From Micromonospora solifontis (GTDB lineage Bacteria > Actinomycetota > Actinomycetes > Mycobacteriales > Micromonosporaceae), in the NCBI RefSeq assembly GCF_003725545.1, contig NZ_RJLN01000003.1:62001-126000 (forward strand): a DNA stretch of 64,000 bases. The letters run 5' to 3'. The notes below the pieces were generated by a model that had not been told where the DNA came from, did no database searches, and was given only the letters and a program-made list of their open reading frames with translations. This document shows, in pieces, positions 20,285 through 29,086 of the stretch (the first letter of the stretch is position 1; every line of letters starts with the position of its first letter). A program made the position numbers and the translations under genes.

Positions 20285-20599
20285 TCAGGCGGGTGCCAGC
20301 CAGTCCTGCCCGCCGAGGCCGGAGATCTCCAGCACCCGGTGCACCTGGCGGGACGGCAGCACGGTGAGCGCGCCCGGGAACCGTTGGGCCAGCCGGACCA
20401 CGGCGTGGATCGCCGCCGAGTCGAAGAAGGTGACCGCGCGCAGGTCGAGCGTGACCCGCCGGGCCGGCTCGCGGAGGACGGTCTGGAACATGGTGTCGGC
20501 GGTGGCCATGTCGACCTCGCCGGCCACGGTGACACGGAGGTGGTCACCGTCGACCTCCGCGGTCGCGGAGAAGACGGAAGATGCGCCTTCTTGATCCAC
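20285..20599 (-). CDS. STAS-domain anti-sigma-factor antagonist
   Basis: 104 residues from a GTG at 20599. A SpoIIAA-like STAS fold: DGDHLRVTVAGEVDMATADT followed by RRVTLDLRAVTFFDSAAIHA, where the serine of FDSAA is the expected phosphorylation site. It converges on the SpoIIE/RsbW hybrid with only 13 bp between the stops, so that protein's kinase-like and phosphatase domains are its obvious partners (inference). No sigma factor of the SigB/F type is adjacent. No clear ribosome-binding site precedes the GTG. Confidence 0.8.
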   Translation of the reverse strand: MDQEGASSVFSATAEVDGDHLRVTVAGEVDMATADTMFQTVLREPARRVTLDLRAVTFFDSAAIHAVVRLAQRFPGALTVLPSRQVHRVLEISGLGGQDWLAPA

Positions 20600-20682
20600 G
20601 GAGCAACAATGGCACAGCGCTTGGGGCACGGCAACAACCCGGCCGAGCGGGCCGTGGCGGGGGTCACCCCGGCACGCGGCGA

Positions 20683-20688
20683 TAGGCT
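20683..20688 (+). promoter_or_regulatory. Leaderless -10 box for map
   Basis: TAGGCT, 6 nt before the ATG at 20695. Confidence 0.55.
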
Positions 20689-20694
20689 GTGCCC

Positions 20695-21552
20695 ATGACC
20701 GTCCGTGCGCCGCTGACCCCCGGCACGCTCTCCCCGTGGCGAGCGGTGCCCGCTCACATCCCGCGCCCCGAGTACGTGGGCAAGAAGCGCCCACAGGAGT
20801 GGCGGGGCTCGCACGTGCAGACGCCGGAGACCATCGAGAAGATGCGGGTCGCCGGCCGGCTCGCCGCCCAGGCCACCCAGCTCGCCGGCGAGCACTGCAA
20901 GCCGGGGGTGACCACCGACGAGATCGACAAGGTGGTCCACGAGTTCCTCTGCGACCACGGCGCCTACCCGTCGACGCTGGGCTACAAGGGCTTCCCGAAG
21001 TCCTGCTGCACCAGCCTCAACGAGGTGATCTGCCACGGCATCCCGGACTCGACGGTGCTGCAGGACGGCGACATCATCAACGTCGACGTCACCGCGTACA
21101 TCGGCGGAGTGCACGGCGACACCGACGCCACCTTCTGCGTGGGCGAGGTGAGCGAGGAGGCCCGCCTGCTGGTGGAGCGGACCCACCAGGCGATGATGCG
21201 CGGCATCAAGGCGGTCGCGCCGGGGCGGCAGATCAACGTCATCGGCCGGGTCATCGAGTCGTACGCGAAGCGGTTCGGCTACGGCGTCGTCCGCGACTTC
21301 ACCGGTCACGGCATCGGCGAGTCCTTCCACAGCGGCCTGTACGTGCCGCACTACGACAGCCCGCGGCCCACGGACGTGATGGAGCCCGGCATGACCTTCA
21401 CCATCGAGCCGATGATCACCCTCGGCACCCACCAGTACGACATGTGGGACGACGGTTGGACGGTGGTCACCAAGGACCGCAGGTGGACGGCGCAGTTCGA
21501 GCACACCATCGTCGTGACCGACGACGGCTACGAGATCCTGACCCTGCCGTGA
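20695..21552 (+). CDS. map: Type I methionine aminopeptidase
   Basis: 285 residues. Removes the initiator methionine from nascent proteins. All five metal ligands are recognisable: the two aspartates in [19 protein letters not shown], His in [14 protein letters not shown], Glu in [10 protein letters not shown] and Glu in AQFEHTIVV. The N-terminal extension (about 40 residues, proline-rich, before [17 protein letters not shown]) is of the kind seen in the longer actinobacterial MetAP. The upstream TAGGCT box favours ATG 20695 over an in-frame GTG at 20689. The stop codon overlaps the start of the next gene. Confidence 0.93.
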   Translation: MTVRAPLTPGTLSPWRAVPAHIPRPEYVGKKRPQEWRGSHVQTPETIEKMRVAGRLAAQATQLAGEHCKPGVTTDEIDKVVHEFLCDHGAYPSTLGYKGFPKSCCTSLNEVICHGIPDSTVLQDGDIINVDVTAYIGGVHGDTDATFCVGEVSEEARLLVERTHQAMMRGIKAVAPGRQINVIGRVIESYAKRFGYGVVRDFTGHGIGESFHSGLYVPHYDSPRPTDVMEPGMTFTIEPMITLGTHQYDMWDDGWTVVTKDRRWTAQFEHTIVVTDDGYEILTLP

Positions 21553-22265
21553 CCGAGACCCCGGCGGCGCTGCGCGAGGCGCACCACGCGGACGTGGCCG
21601 GCGGCTGGCTCCGGCCGGCCGTGTTCGGCGCGATGGACGGCCTGGTCACCAACATCGCCCTGATCGCCGGCGTCGGCGGCGGGGGCGTCTCCCCGCGCAG
21701 CGTCGTGCTCACCGGCACCGCCGGCCTGGTCGCCGGGGCGATCTCGATGGGGCTGGGGGAGTACACCAGCGTCCGGTCGTCCAACGAGCAGGTGGCCGCC
21801 GAGGTGGCCAAGGAGCGGCGCGAGCTGGAGCGGCACCCCGAGGCGGAGGCCCGCGAGCTGGCCGAGGCGTGGGTGGCCCGTGGCCTGCCCCGGGACCTGG
21901 CCCTGCAGGTCGCCAACGAGATCCGGCGCAACCCCGAGGAGGCGCTGCGGATGCACGTCCGGGAGGAGCTGGGCATCGACCCGGACGAGCAGCCGAGCCC
22001 CTGGGCGGCGGCCGTCTCCTCGTTCCTCTGCTTCTCGCTGGGCGCGCTGGTGCCCCTGATCACCTACCTGCTCGGCTTCACCAGCCTCTGGCTGGCGCTC
22101 GGGGTCGGCGGGGTGGGCCTCTTCGTGGCCGGCGCGATCGTCGCCCGGTTCACCCACCGCCCCTGGTGGTCCAGTGGGCTGCGCCAGTTCCTGCTCGGGG
22201 CGCTGGCCGCCGCCGCGACCTACCTGGTCGGCACTCTGATCGGAGTCCAGGGCGGCCTCGGCTGA
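21549..22265 (+). CDS. VIT1/CCC1 family Fe2+/Mn2+ transporter
   Basis: 238 residues with about five membrane segments. The first hydrophobic stretch ([24 protein letters not shown]) and the following [16 protein letters not shown] motif define the family. A charged cytosolic domain (about 75-145), metal-binding in eukaryotic VIT1, separates helices 2 and 3. Translation is coupled to map through a GTGA overlap, although no functional link is evident beyond the metal requirement of the aminopeptidase. Confidence 0.85.
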   Translation: MTETPAALREAHHADVAGGWLRPAVFGAMDGLVTNIALIAGVGGGGVSPRSVVLTGTAGLVAGAISMGLGEYTSVRSSNEQVAAEVAKERRELERHPEAEARELAEAWVARGLPRDLALQVANEIRRNPEEALRMHVREELGIDPDEQPSPWAAAVSSFLCFSLGALVPLITYLLGFTSLWLALGVGGVGLFVAGAIVARFTHRPWWSSGLRQFLLGALAAAATYLVGTLIGVQGGLG

Positions 22266-22323
22266 CCACGCTGCAGGTGACCGTGAGCGCCGGGCACCGT
22301 CGACCAAGATCGTGCTGAACCCA

Positions 22324-22363
22324 GGATGTGGTGGCCTCGCGCCGCGCCGAGGCCACCACATCC
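22324..22363. terminator. Bidirectional terminator hairpin
   Basis: Perfect 16-bp stem (22324-22339 and 22348-22363) with an 8-nt loop, in the gap between two converging genes. No T-tract, as is usual in such GC-rich genomes. Confidence 0.65.
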
Positions 22364-22430
22364 AGGATCGGGCGTGCTCCCCTGCATTGACCGAGCAGCC
22401 AGCGGAGGGCGGGGTGCGCGAGGGACGGCG

Positions 22431-23168
22431 TCAGCCGTTCAGGAGATCGTCGACGGTGCCGTCGACCGGGCGGCCCCGGGCGGCCAGCTCCTCGGCCTGC
22501 CGGGTCAGCACCGCGCCCACCTCGGTCATGTCGGCGCCGGCCAGCCCGGTACGCCGCACCGCGTCGCCCGGGTCGCGGAAGTAGGTGCGGCTGAACAGCC
22601 CCTGTACGGTGGCCGCCGCGAGGCGGGCCTCGCCGAGCATGAGCAGCGCCTGATCCGTCTCGTACCACTCGGCGAGCCGCAGCGCCCGGGCGTGCGCCGC
22701 GCTGCCCCGGTACCACGCCTGCCGGGCGGCGGCGGTGAACTCCGCCGGGCGGGCCCGGGCCAGCCGGGCCAGGTGCTCGTCGCGCAGCGTGCGCAGCCAG
22801 CCGGTCGGGTCGTGCAGCGCCCGGGTGGTGACGTACCGGTCGGCGGCCAGCGGCCAGAGCGGGGTGATCGTCCGGGCCTGCCGCAGGTAGTCGTCGGCGC
22901 CGGCGACGGTGAGGTCGACCAGCACCCCGGCCACCCGCCGGGTGGCCGGGGCCGGTCCACCGCCCGCTCGGTAGGTCGCCAGCAGCAGGCTCACCTCGCC
23001 GTCCCCGCCACCGTCGTCGTCGCCGTGCGCGAGCGGCCCGTGCACCGCCACGGCGAGAATGTCCGCGGGGAACCGGCGCAGCGCCCCGTCGCTCACCCGC
23101 TCGGCGACGCGCCAGCGGGGGTCGTCCAGGTAGCGGTCGGTCTCCAACTCGGTGCCGCCGGTGTCCAC
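22431..23168 (-). CDS. Nucleotidyltransferase-like protein of unknown role
   Basis: 245 residues, soluble, acidic. The segment ADILAVAVHGPLAHGDDDGG followed by GDGEVSLLLATY has the layout of the GS-x-x-x-GD-x-x-x-SD motif of small nucleotidyltransferases, but the GS is GP and the spacing is stretched, so activity is doubtful. A helical C-terminal half (AAARQAWYRGSAAHARALRLAEWY) is compatible with the kanamycin-nucleotidyltransferase helical domain. The GTG start has GGAGGT with a 5-nt spacing. Treat the fold as tentative. Confidence 0.6.
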   Translation of the reverse strand: MDTGGTELETDRYLDDPRWRVAERVSDGALRRFPADILAVAVHGPLAHGDDDGGGDGEVSLLLATYRAGGGPAPATRRVAGVLVDLTVAGADDYLRQARTITPLWPLAADRYVTTRALHDPTGWLRTLRDEHLARLARARPAEFTAAARQAWYRGSAAHARALRLAEWYETDQALLMLGEARLAAATVQGLFSRTYFRDPGDAVRRTGLAGADMTEVGAVLTRQAEELAARGRPVDGTVDDLLNG

Positions 23169-23324
23169 GGTCCACCTCCGGTCCGGCGACCGGGCGGCCC
23201 GACGGCGGCCCGGCGCACGTCGACCAGCCTATCCAGGCGGCGCGGACCCACCCGTTCGCCTCGCCCGGCCGGTCTCGGTCACGTCCCGGACGGTTGCGCC
23301 GCGGCGGGGCGCGGACCAGGGCGG

Positions 23325-23792
23325 TCAGGGGGTGGGGACCAGGCGGAAGACCCGGATCTCGCGGCCGCCGGCCCGTTCCACGTACGTCCGGTAGGCCGGC
23401 CACTCGTCGACCAGGCGGGCGAAGAGCCGCTCCCGCTCGTCGCCGTTGATCAGTTCGGCGCGGACCGGGACCCGGCGTCCCCGCACGTCGATCTCGGCGG
23501 CGGGCTGGGCGAGCAGGTTCAACGACCACGCCGGCTGGTGCTGCTGTCCCCAGTTCGAGCCGATCACCACGTACGCGTCGCCGTCCGGCACGTACAGCAG
23601 GGGGTTGCTGCGCGGCTTGCCGGAGCGGCGGCCGGTGGTGGTGAGGACCAGGGAGGGCACCAGCCCGAACGCGATCACCCGGCCCTTCGTGAGCCGGCCG
23701 ACCAGCCGGTCGGCGGGGACGAGCAGGCGCATGGTGGCGGCGAACCACTTCTGGTGGCCGAGGCGGCGGGTGAGGCTTCCCAGGGCGGACAC
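23325..23792 (-). CDS. Deazaflavin (F420)-dependent nitroreductase family protein
   Basis: 155 residues from the GTG at 23792. DUF385/Ddn-like split-barrel reductase: LVLTTTGRRSGKPRSNPLLY and VVIGSNWGQQHQPAWSLNLL are the family's cofactor-binding stretches, with the nucleic-acid-like barrel completed by AEIDVRGRRVPVRAELI. Family members use F420H2, which actinomycetes make. Substrate unknown. A GTG at 23828 would add 12 arginine-rich residues. Confidence 0.8.
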   Translation of the reverse strand: MSALGSLTRRLGHQKWFAATMRLLVPADRLVGRLTKGRVIAFGLVPSLVLTTTGRRSGKPRSNPLLYVPDGDAYVVIGSNWGQQHQPAWSLNLLAQPAAEIDVRGRRVPVRAELINGDERERLFARLVDEWPAYRTYVERAGGREIRVFRLVPTP

Positions 23793-23846
23793 CCGCCCAG
23801 TGTGCCGGCCCCGGCCCCGGCGCGACACCCCCTGTGCGTCCCGCGC

Positions 23847-26546
23847 TCAGTCCAGCCGGCGTTCCACCGGCAGCCGGGACCGGGTGAACAGTCCCGCGCC
23901 CAGCATGGCCACCAGCGGCACCACCGCCAGCACGGCGACGGTCAGCCCGGGCACCACCAGTGGGTACGGCTCCTGCGCCGGCCACGCCTGCGCGTACCGG
24001 CTGTTGAGCGAGACCAGGATGATGGCCGCGGAGCCGAGGCCGGCGGCCAGCCCGAGCACCGAGCCGAGCACGGCGATCACCCCGGCCTGGCAGATCGACA
24101 GCAGCCGGCGTACCCGGGGATCGGCCCCGACCGCGGCGAGCGTGGCGAGGTCGCGGCGGCCCTCGGCGGCGGCGAGGCCGGTGGCCACCCCGGCCGCGCC
24201 GAGCGTGATCAGCCCGGCGCCGGCGGAGAGCAGCAGCAGCAACGGCCGCTGGTCGGTGCGGTGCTCCTCCTCCACCTCGACGTTCAGCGCGGCGAGCGGG
24301 GCCAGCTCGACGGCGAGCCGCTCCCGCTCCGGCGCGGTGGGTGGCCCGGCGGTGTCGATCACGTAGCCGAGCTGCCCGCCGACCAGTCCGACGGCGGCCG
24401 CGGCCGGCGGGGAGAGCACGAGCCGGTCGACCGGCAGCCCACCGCGCAGTAGGTACCCGGGGAAGGTGGCCGTGGCCGTGGCCGCGGGCGCGGCGTGGCT
24501 GACGGCGACCGTGACCCGGCCGTCCACCAGGAGCCGGGGGTCGGTGACCACCACGCCGCCCGCCCCGAGCACCCGGGTCGCGGCGGCGATCTCCGCGGCG
24601 GGGGCGTGGGTCAGCGCGGCCAGCGCGGTGCCGTCGTCCACCGACGTGGGCTGGTAGAGGCCGGTCGGGTCGCGGAACGGCCGGACGCAGCGGGGGTCGG
24701 CCAGGGCGCGGGTGCGGTCGGCCTCGGTGAGCGTGTCGCCCGGGCGGTACGGGCAGCGCCGTTCGGCTGGCAGCACCGCCGAGGCCAGGCAGAAGTCCTG
24801 CTTGGACAGCCGCTTCGCGCAGTCCGGTACGGCGAGCGGGGCGACGGTCGCGTCCGGCAGCACCGCCCGCACCCGGTCCGCGACCTCCCGGACCGGCGGC
24901 AGCGCACCGTCGACCAGGTCGCCGCCGCGCAGCAGCAGCACGTTGCCCGGGGGCATGCCGGGCTGCCACTGCGCCCGCCCGCGGGCGTCGTCGGCGGCCA
25001 CGTAGACGCCCAGGGCCACGCTGCCGGCGACCGCCGCCATCACGGCGGAGATGGCCGGCGCGGCGGAGGAGCGGTTGCGGCTGGCGTCGCGCAGCGCGAG
25101 CCGGGGCGCCAGCGGCAGCAGCCGCCCGGCCCGCGCGAGCAGCCCGACCAGCGTCGGGGTGGCGAAGACCAGGCCCAGCTCGCCGAGGATCAGGCCGGCC
25201 AGCACCACGGTCGGGGAGGTCCGGGCGGAGCCGAGCGCGGCGACGGTGGCCCCGGCGGCGGTGAGCAGCACCCCGAGTACCAGCCAGCGGCGGCGGTGCC
25301 GGGGCGGCTGGCGCCGCCCGGCCAGCCCGGCGACCACGTCCTGCCGGGCCGCGGTCCACGCTGGGGCGAGCGCGGCCAGCACGCCGGCCAGCACCGCCAC
25401 CGCGGCGATCGCGGCCAGGGCGGAAGGGAAGACCCGGTACCCGCCGGACCGGGCGGACATCAGGTACTGCTCGACCAGGGGCCGCCCGGCGAACGCGGCA
25501 CCCACCCCGAGCAGCAGCCCGAGCGCCGCGCCACCGGCCCCGAGCACCACGCCGTCGGCCAGCACGATCCGGCGCAGGTGCGCGGCGTCCCCGCCGGCCA
25601 CCGCGACCAGGGCGAGGTCCCGCCGCCGCCGGCGTACGCCCACCGCGAAGGCGGGGCCGACCAGCAGCACCACCTCCAGCAGGCCCAGCCCGCCGACGAG
25701 GAGGCTGTTGCCCGCCTGCTCGGGGTCGGGCAGGCCCCGTCCGGTGACGGTCTCCTCCCGGCCGGGCAGCGGGACCCGGCCGGCGACCACGATCCCGCGC
25801 TGGTTGAGCCGGTCCAGCAGGGCCCGGTCCGCCGGTCCGGGCAGGTCCACCAGCCAGCTGTCGTCCACCGGCCCGGCCGGCCCGCGGAGCGCCGCCGGCG
25901 GCAGCACCACCAGTTCCCCGAGGTCGTCCGCGAACTCCACCACGCCGACCACCCGGTAGCTCGTGCCGTCGGCGGTGCGCACCGGCTCGCCGAGGCGTAC
26001 GTCCAGCCGGCGCTGGGCCCGCGGGCTGACCGCGATCTCGTCGGGGGCGGTCGGCCGCCGGCCTTCGCGCAGCCTGGCGAGGGGCCGGGCGAGCGGGTCG
26101 GTGAGGTCGAGGGCGCGCGCGTTGAGCGACCTGATCCGGTTGCCGAACGGCACCTCGAACGACATCCACCAGCGGACCCGGGTGACCCGGCTGCCGGCCG
26201 GCAGCAGGCTCGTGACCTGGTCTGCCGTCACCGCCCGGGTCAGCGGCACGCTCTCCGCCTCGCCGGCCGGCCAGTAGCTGCTGCCCCAGGCGTCCTGTTG
26301 CTGGGCGCTGTCGGCCACCCAGCGCAGTTCGACATCGGCCGCGCCGAGCCGCCGGTCCAGCTGTTCCGCCCGGGTCAGCTGCGCCATGTCGTAGCTCACG
26401 GCGGTGAAGGTGAGGCCCAGCACGGGCAGCGTGATCATCGCCAGCACCAGCGCCGTACGCCCCCGGGCCCGGCGGGCCTCGCGCCGGGCGATCCGCAGCG
26501 CGGCGCGCCAGGAGCCCAGCGCGGCGGCGAGCCGGCCCCGGCTCAC
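23847..26546 (-). CDS. ABC transporter permease, FtsX/MacB type (duplicated)
   Basis: 899 residues with an N-terminal membrane anchor (GRTALVLAMITLPVLGLTF), a large periplasmic-side domain, a first cluster of FtsX helices (about 265-420), a middle helix pair, a second outside domain and a final three-helix FtsX domain ending at the C-terminus. This two-block layout is usual in actinobacterial exporters of lipoprotein, peptide or antibiotic type. The GTG start overlaps the ATPase stop (GTGA), so the two are translationally coupled. Substrate unknown. Confidence 0.87.
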   Translation of the reverse strand: MSRGRLAAALGSWRAALRIARREARRARGRTALVLAMITLPVLGLTFTAVSYDMAQLTRAEQLDRRLGAADVELRWVADSAQQQDAWGSSYWPAGEAESVPLTRAVTADQVTSLLPAGSRVTRVRWWMSFEVPFGNRIRSLNARALDLTDPLARPLARLREGRRPTAPDEIAVSPRAQRRLDVRLGEPVRTADGTSYRVVGVVEFADDLGELVVLPPAALRGPAGPVDDSWLVDLPGPADRALLDRLNQRGIVVAGRVPLPGREETVTGRGLPDPEQAGNSLLVGGLGLLEVVLLVGPAFAVGVRRRRRDLALVAVAGGDAAHLRRIVLADGVVLGAGGAALGLLLGVGAAFAGRPLVEQYLMSARSGGYRVFPSALAAIAAVAVLAGVLAALAPAWTAARQDVVAGLAGRRQPPRHRRRWLVLGVLLTAAGATVAALGSARTSPTVVLAGLILGELGLVFATPTLVGLLARAGRLLPLAPRLALRDASRNRSSAAPAISAVMAAVAGSVALGVYVAADDARGRAQWQPGMPPGNVLLLRGGDLVDGALPPVREVADRVRAVLPDATVAPLAVPDCAKRLSKQDFCLASAVLPAERRCPYRPGDTLTEADRTRALADPRCVRPFRDPTGLYQPTSVDDGTALAALTHAPAAEIAAATRVLGAGGVVVTDPRLLVDGRVTVAVSHAAPAATATATFPGYLLRGGLPVDRLVLSPPAAAAVGLVGGQLGYVIDTAGPPTAPERERLAVELAPLAALNVEVEEEHRTDQRPLLLLLSAGAGLITLGAAGVATGLAAAEGRRDLATLAAVGADPRVRRLLSICQAGVIAVLGSVLGLAAGLGSAAIILVSLNSRYAQAWPAQEPYPLVVPGLTVAVLAVVPLVAMLGAGLFTRSRLPVERRLD

Positions 26547-27265
26547 CGTTCGCTGCCGCTGAGCAGCTGCTCGACGCCGGGCAGCGGCGCCGTCGCGTCG
26601 ACCAGATCCCCGTCCCGCAGGAAGACCACCCGGTCGGCCCAGCCGGCGTGCCGCGCCTCGTGGGTGACCAGCACCCCGGCCGCGCCGGCGTCCACCCGGC
26701 GGCGCAGCAGGTGCAGCACCGCCTCCCCGGTCTGCGAGTCGAGCGCGCCGGTGGGTTCGTCGGCGAGCACCAGGCGGCGATCGCCGACCAGCGCCCGGGC
26801 GATCGCCACCCGCTGCTGCTGGCCGCCGGACATCTGGTCGGGGAACCGGTCGCCCAGCCCCGCCACGCCCACCTCGTCGAGCGCGGCCAGCGCGGCCCGG
26901 CGGGCGGCCCGGACGCCGACGCCGTCGAGTTCCAGGGGCAGCGCGACGTTCTCCACCGCGGTGAGGCTGCCGAGCAGGTTCAAATCCTGAAAGACGTACC
27001 CGATCCGGCGGCGCCGCAGCCGGGCCAGCTCCCGCGCGCCCAGGCCACCGAGCGGTTCCCCCTCGACCAGGACCTCTCCGCCGGTCGGGCGGTCCAGCCC
27101 GCCGGCGAGCGCCAGCAGGGTCGACTTGCCCGAGCCGGACGGGCCCATCACCGCGACCAGCTCGCCGGCCCGGACGGCCAGGCTGACCCCGCGCAGCGCG
27201 TGCACGGCCGCCGCGCCCGCGCCGTGGGTCCGGTGCGCCTCCCGCAGTTCCAGCACCACGCTCAC
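26543..27265 (-). CDS. ABC transporter ATP-binding protein (MacB/LolD type)
   Basis: 240 residues. Walker A GPSGSGKSTLL, Q-loop YVFQDLNLLGSLTAVENV, signature MSGGQQQRVAIARALV and Walker B RLVLADEPTGALDSQTGE are all intact; the PTGALDS sequence is characteristic of the MacB/LolD/FtsE group. GGAGGA stands 6 nt ahead of the GTG. Pairs with the downstream FtsX-type permease and is preceded by a PadR regulator in the same orientation. Confidence 0.92.
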   Translation of the reverse strand: MSVVLELREAHRTHGAGAAAVHALRGVSLAVRAGELVAVMGPSGSGKSTLLALAGGLDRPTGGEVLVEGEPLGGLGARELARLRRRRIGYVFQDLNLLGSLTAVENVALPLELDGVGVRAARRAALAALDEVGVAGLGDRFPDQMSGGQQQRVAIARALVGDRRLVLADEPTGALDSQTGEAVLHLLRRRVDAGAAGVLVTHEARHAGWADRVVFLRDGDLVDATAPLPGVEQLLSGSER

Positions 27266-27302
27266 CGCGGTTCCTCCGTCTCCCGCCGGACCGGCCCCCG
27301 GC

Positions 27303-27884
27303 TCACCGGCGGGCCGCCTCGTCGGTCCGGTCCACCGCCTCGGGGCGGCCGGTCGGCCGGCCGGTCGCGGGACGGTAGCGGACCAGGCTGGTCTCGCAGT
27401 GGTCGAGCCAGCGGATCTCCGCCTCGGCCTGGAAGATCATCGCGTCCAGCACCAGCCGCCAGGGCAGATCCTCCGGCTTGTCGCTGGCGTACTTCAACCG
27501 GGTCAACTCCTGCAGCGCGCGCATGGTGGCGCTGCGCTGGGTCTGCACCACCCCGCGCACGTCCACGCCGGGGGTGGTGAGCGCCAGGGCCAGCTTGATC
27601 GACAGTTCGTCCCGGGGGCGGTCGGCGTGGCTGATCGGGGTCGCGAACCACAGCGCCAGGTCCGCCCGGCCGGCGTCGGTGATCTCGTACGGCCGCTGCC
27701 CGGCCTCGCTCTCCGGCAGCGGGCGGACCAGGCCGTCGCGTTCCAGCCGGGCGAGCGTGGTGTAGACCTGCCCGATGTTCAGCGGCCAGGTGGCGCCCGT
27801 GGACTCCTCGAACGCGGCGCGCAACTGGTACCCGTACATCTGGCCGCGTTCGAGCAGGGCGAGCAGGCCGTGACGGATGGACAT
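27303..27884 (-). CDS. PadR-family transcriptional regulator
   Basis: 193 residues from the ATG at 27884: a PadR winged helix (MSIRHGLLALLERGQMYGYQLR, QVYTTLARLERDGLV, YEITDAGRADLALWF) and a C-terminal dimerisation helix (about 80-170). PadR repressors of this type commonly control a neighbouring ABC exporter and themselves. A perfect palindrome overlapping the promoter at 27897-27911 supports autoregulation. The ATG is fixed by a CATACT box 7 nt upstream. Confidence 0.88.
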   Translation of the reverse strand: MSIRHGLLALLERGQMYGYQLRAAFEESTGATWPLNIGQVYTTLARLERDGLVRPLPESEAGQRPYEITDAGRADLALWFATPISHADRPRDELSIKLALALTTPGVDVRGVVQTQRSATMRALQELTRLKYASDKPEDLPWRLVLDAMIFQAEAEIRWLDHCETSLVRYRPATGRPTGRPEAVDRTDEAARR

Positions 27885-27891
27885 GGCGAGG

Positions 27892-27911
27892 AGTATGCAT
27901 ACCTGGTATGC
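27892..27911 (-). promoter_or_regulatory. padR-ABC operon promoter and operator
   Basis: On the minus strand CATACT (27892-27897) is 7 nt before the padR ATG and acts as a leaderless -10. It abuts the 15-bp palindrome GCATACC-T-GGTATGC at 27897-27911 (centre base T on plus), a likely PadR binding site that would block promoter opening. Confidence 0.6.
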
Positions 27912-27953
27912 GGACCGCAACCGGAGCGATCCGCGGGGTGACCGGGCCGCCGC

Positions 27954-28409
27954 TCAGACCGGCCGGCCGGGGAACGGGATCGTGATCGGGCTCACGCCGG
28001 CGGCGCGCCGCCAGCGGGTGGCCCGCAGCGCGCAGTCGGTCAGCGCGGCGAGGGCCTGATTCCGGTCGGCGCCGGTGCTGTGCGGCAGCGCCGCCCGCCA
28101 GTGGCCGGCCGTGCGCTCCTCAATCTCGACCGCCAGCTTCACCGCGCTCGCCCGGTCGGTCACCGGGTAGGGCAGGGCGTACCCGGCCCGGTCGGCGGGA
28201 ACCTGACCGCCGCCCGTGCTGAGCTGGAGGATCAGGGCGTCCCGGCGGGACCGGTGGGCCGCCTCGGCGCTGCGGGCGGCCCGCCGGTCGTCGTCGGCGA
28301 GGTGTACCCCGATCACCCCGTACGCCCAGATCGCCGCGTACTCGGCGGTGAGCGCGTCCGCCCGGGCCTGGGCCGGCCCGCCGCCGGTCGGTGCGGTGCG
28401 CGGGATCAC
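27954..28409 (-). CDS. DUF4439 ferritin-like protein
   Basis: 151 residues from a GTG at 28409. Helical, with a ferritin-like pair of helices ([24 protein letters not shown] and [15 protein letters not shown]) that carry glutamates and histidine in the spacing of DUF4439 domains. No signal peptide. It overlaps the stop of the upstream lipoprotein gene by GTGA and is probably its partner; both proteins share the ferritin-like design. Metal binding is inferred, not shown. Confidence 0.7.
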   Translation of the reverse strand: MIPRTAPTGGGPAQARADALTAEYAAIWAYGVIGVHLADDDRRAARSAEAAHRSRRDALILQLSTGGGQVPADRAGYALPYPVTDRASAVKLAVEIEERTAGHWRAALPHSTGADRNQALAALTDCALRATRWRRAAGVSPITIPFPGRPV

Positions 28410-28930
28410 TTCAGCGCCTCCACGTGGGTCGCCCGGGCGGCGGCGATCGAGCCGAGCAGCGCGACCCGCTCGGCCGGCGCGGCGGCACACGCCTTCGCCG
28501 CGTTCGCCCGGCCCTGCTGCTCCGCCTGGCGCAGCCCGGCCACCAGGCCGTCCGGGTCGGTCCCGGCCGGCGTCGGGGTGGCGGCGGGGGAGCCGCTGGG
28601 TGCCGGCCGGCCGATCACCTTGCGCAGTTCCTCCGCGTGCGCGCGATGGGCGTCGGCGATCGCGGTGAGCCGGTCGGCCAGGTCCGGTGCGGCGGCGACC
28701 GCGGCCCGGTGGCGGGCCTCCAGGGCGAGCGACTCCGCGGCGAGCGGTTCGAGGGGGTCCGGTCCGCGGGAGTCGTCGTCGCGGTCCAGAAGATCACAGC
28801 CGGTCAGCGGCGCGGCGGCGCCGCCGAGCGCGACCAGCGCCCCGGCGCGCAGGAGATTCCGCCGGGTATGTCCCGCTGCTTCCTGAGATCGTGTCGTTCT
28901 GCCGGTCGCCACCGGACAAGTCAACACCAT
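28406..28930 (-). CDS. Ferritin-like lipoprotein with twin-arginine-type leader
   Basis: 174 residues from the ATG at 28930. The leader [20 protein letters not shown] ends in a lipobox (PLTGC), so the mature protein should be lipid-anchored after twin-arginine export. The mature part is a four-helix pattern rich in Ala/Glu/His ([39 protein letters not shown]). The start is uncertain; a GTG at 28909 is also possible. Function unknown; probably co-transcribed with the DUF4439 gene. Confidence 0.65.
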   Translation of the reverse strand: MVLTCPVATGRTTRSQEAAGHTRRNLLRAGALVALGGAAAPLTGCDLLDRDDDSRGPDPLEPLAAESLALEARHRAAVAAAPDLADRLTAIADAHRAHAEELRKVIGRPAPSGSPAATPTPAGTDPDGLVAGLRQAEQQGRANAAKACAAAPAERVALLGSIAAARATHVEALK

Positions 28931-28994
28931 CCGTGCCGGGTCGTGGGCCCATCGGCGTCGGTGCGCCGCCGGGTCCACCGGCCGGCCCGCGCGT

Positions 28995-29034
28995 TACGCT
29001 CTGCGCAGCCACCGGGCGCATTCGCCCCGGTGGC
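28995..29034 (+). promoter_or_regulatory. rimP operon promoter and leader hairpin
   Basis: TACGCT (28995-29000) is a candidate -10 with no strong -35. The predicted leader of about 80 nt contains GCCACCGGGCG-CATT-CGCCCCGGTGGC at 29008-29034, a strong hairpin with one bulged C, located before rimP. Confidence 0.4.
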
Positions 29035-29086
29035 GTGCCGGCATGGCGGGCCGATCGGCCCGTCGGAACACCAGAAGGGTGCGCAG

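Noticed and set aside
16483..21504. Continuous minus-strand open frame of 1673 codons
   Set aside because: It is antisense to the SpoIIE hybrid and map, contains His/Gly/Arg/Val-rich low-complexity sequence with no domain, and is a by-product of third-position GC bias.
23169..23324. Gap between nucleotidyltransferase-like and reductase genes searched for RNA genes or operators
   Set aside because: No hairpin, palindrome or tRNA-like cloverleaf was found beyond the ribosome-binding site of the minus-strand gene.
22150..26169. Minus-strand open frame of 1339 codons
   Set aside because: Same strand as real genes but in a different frame from the ABC permease, the reductase and the nucleotidyltransferase-like gene, each of which has domain support.
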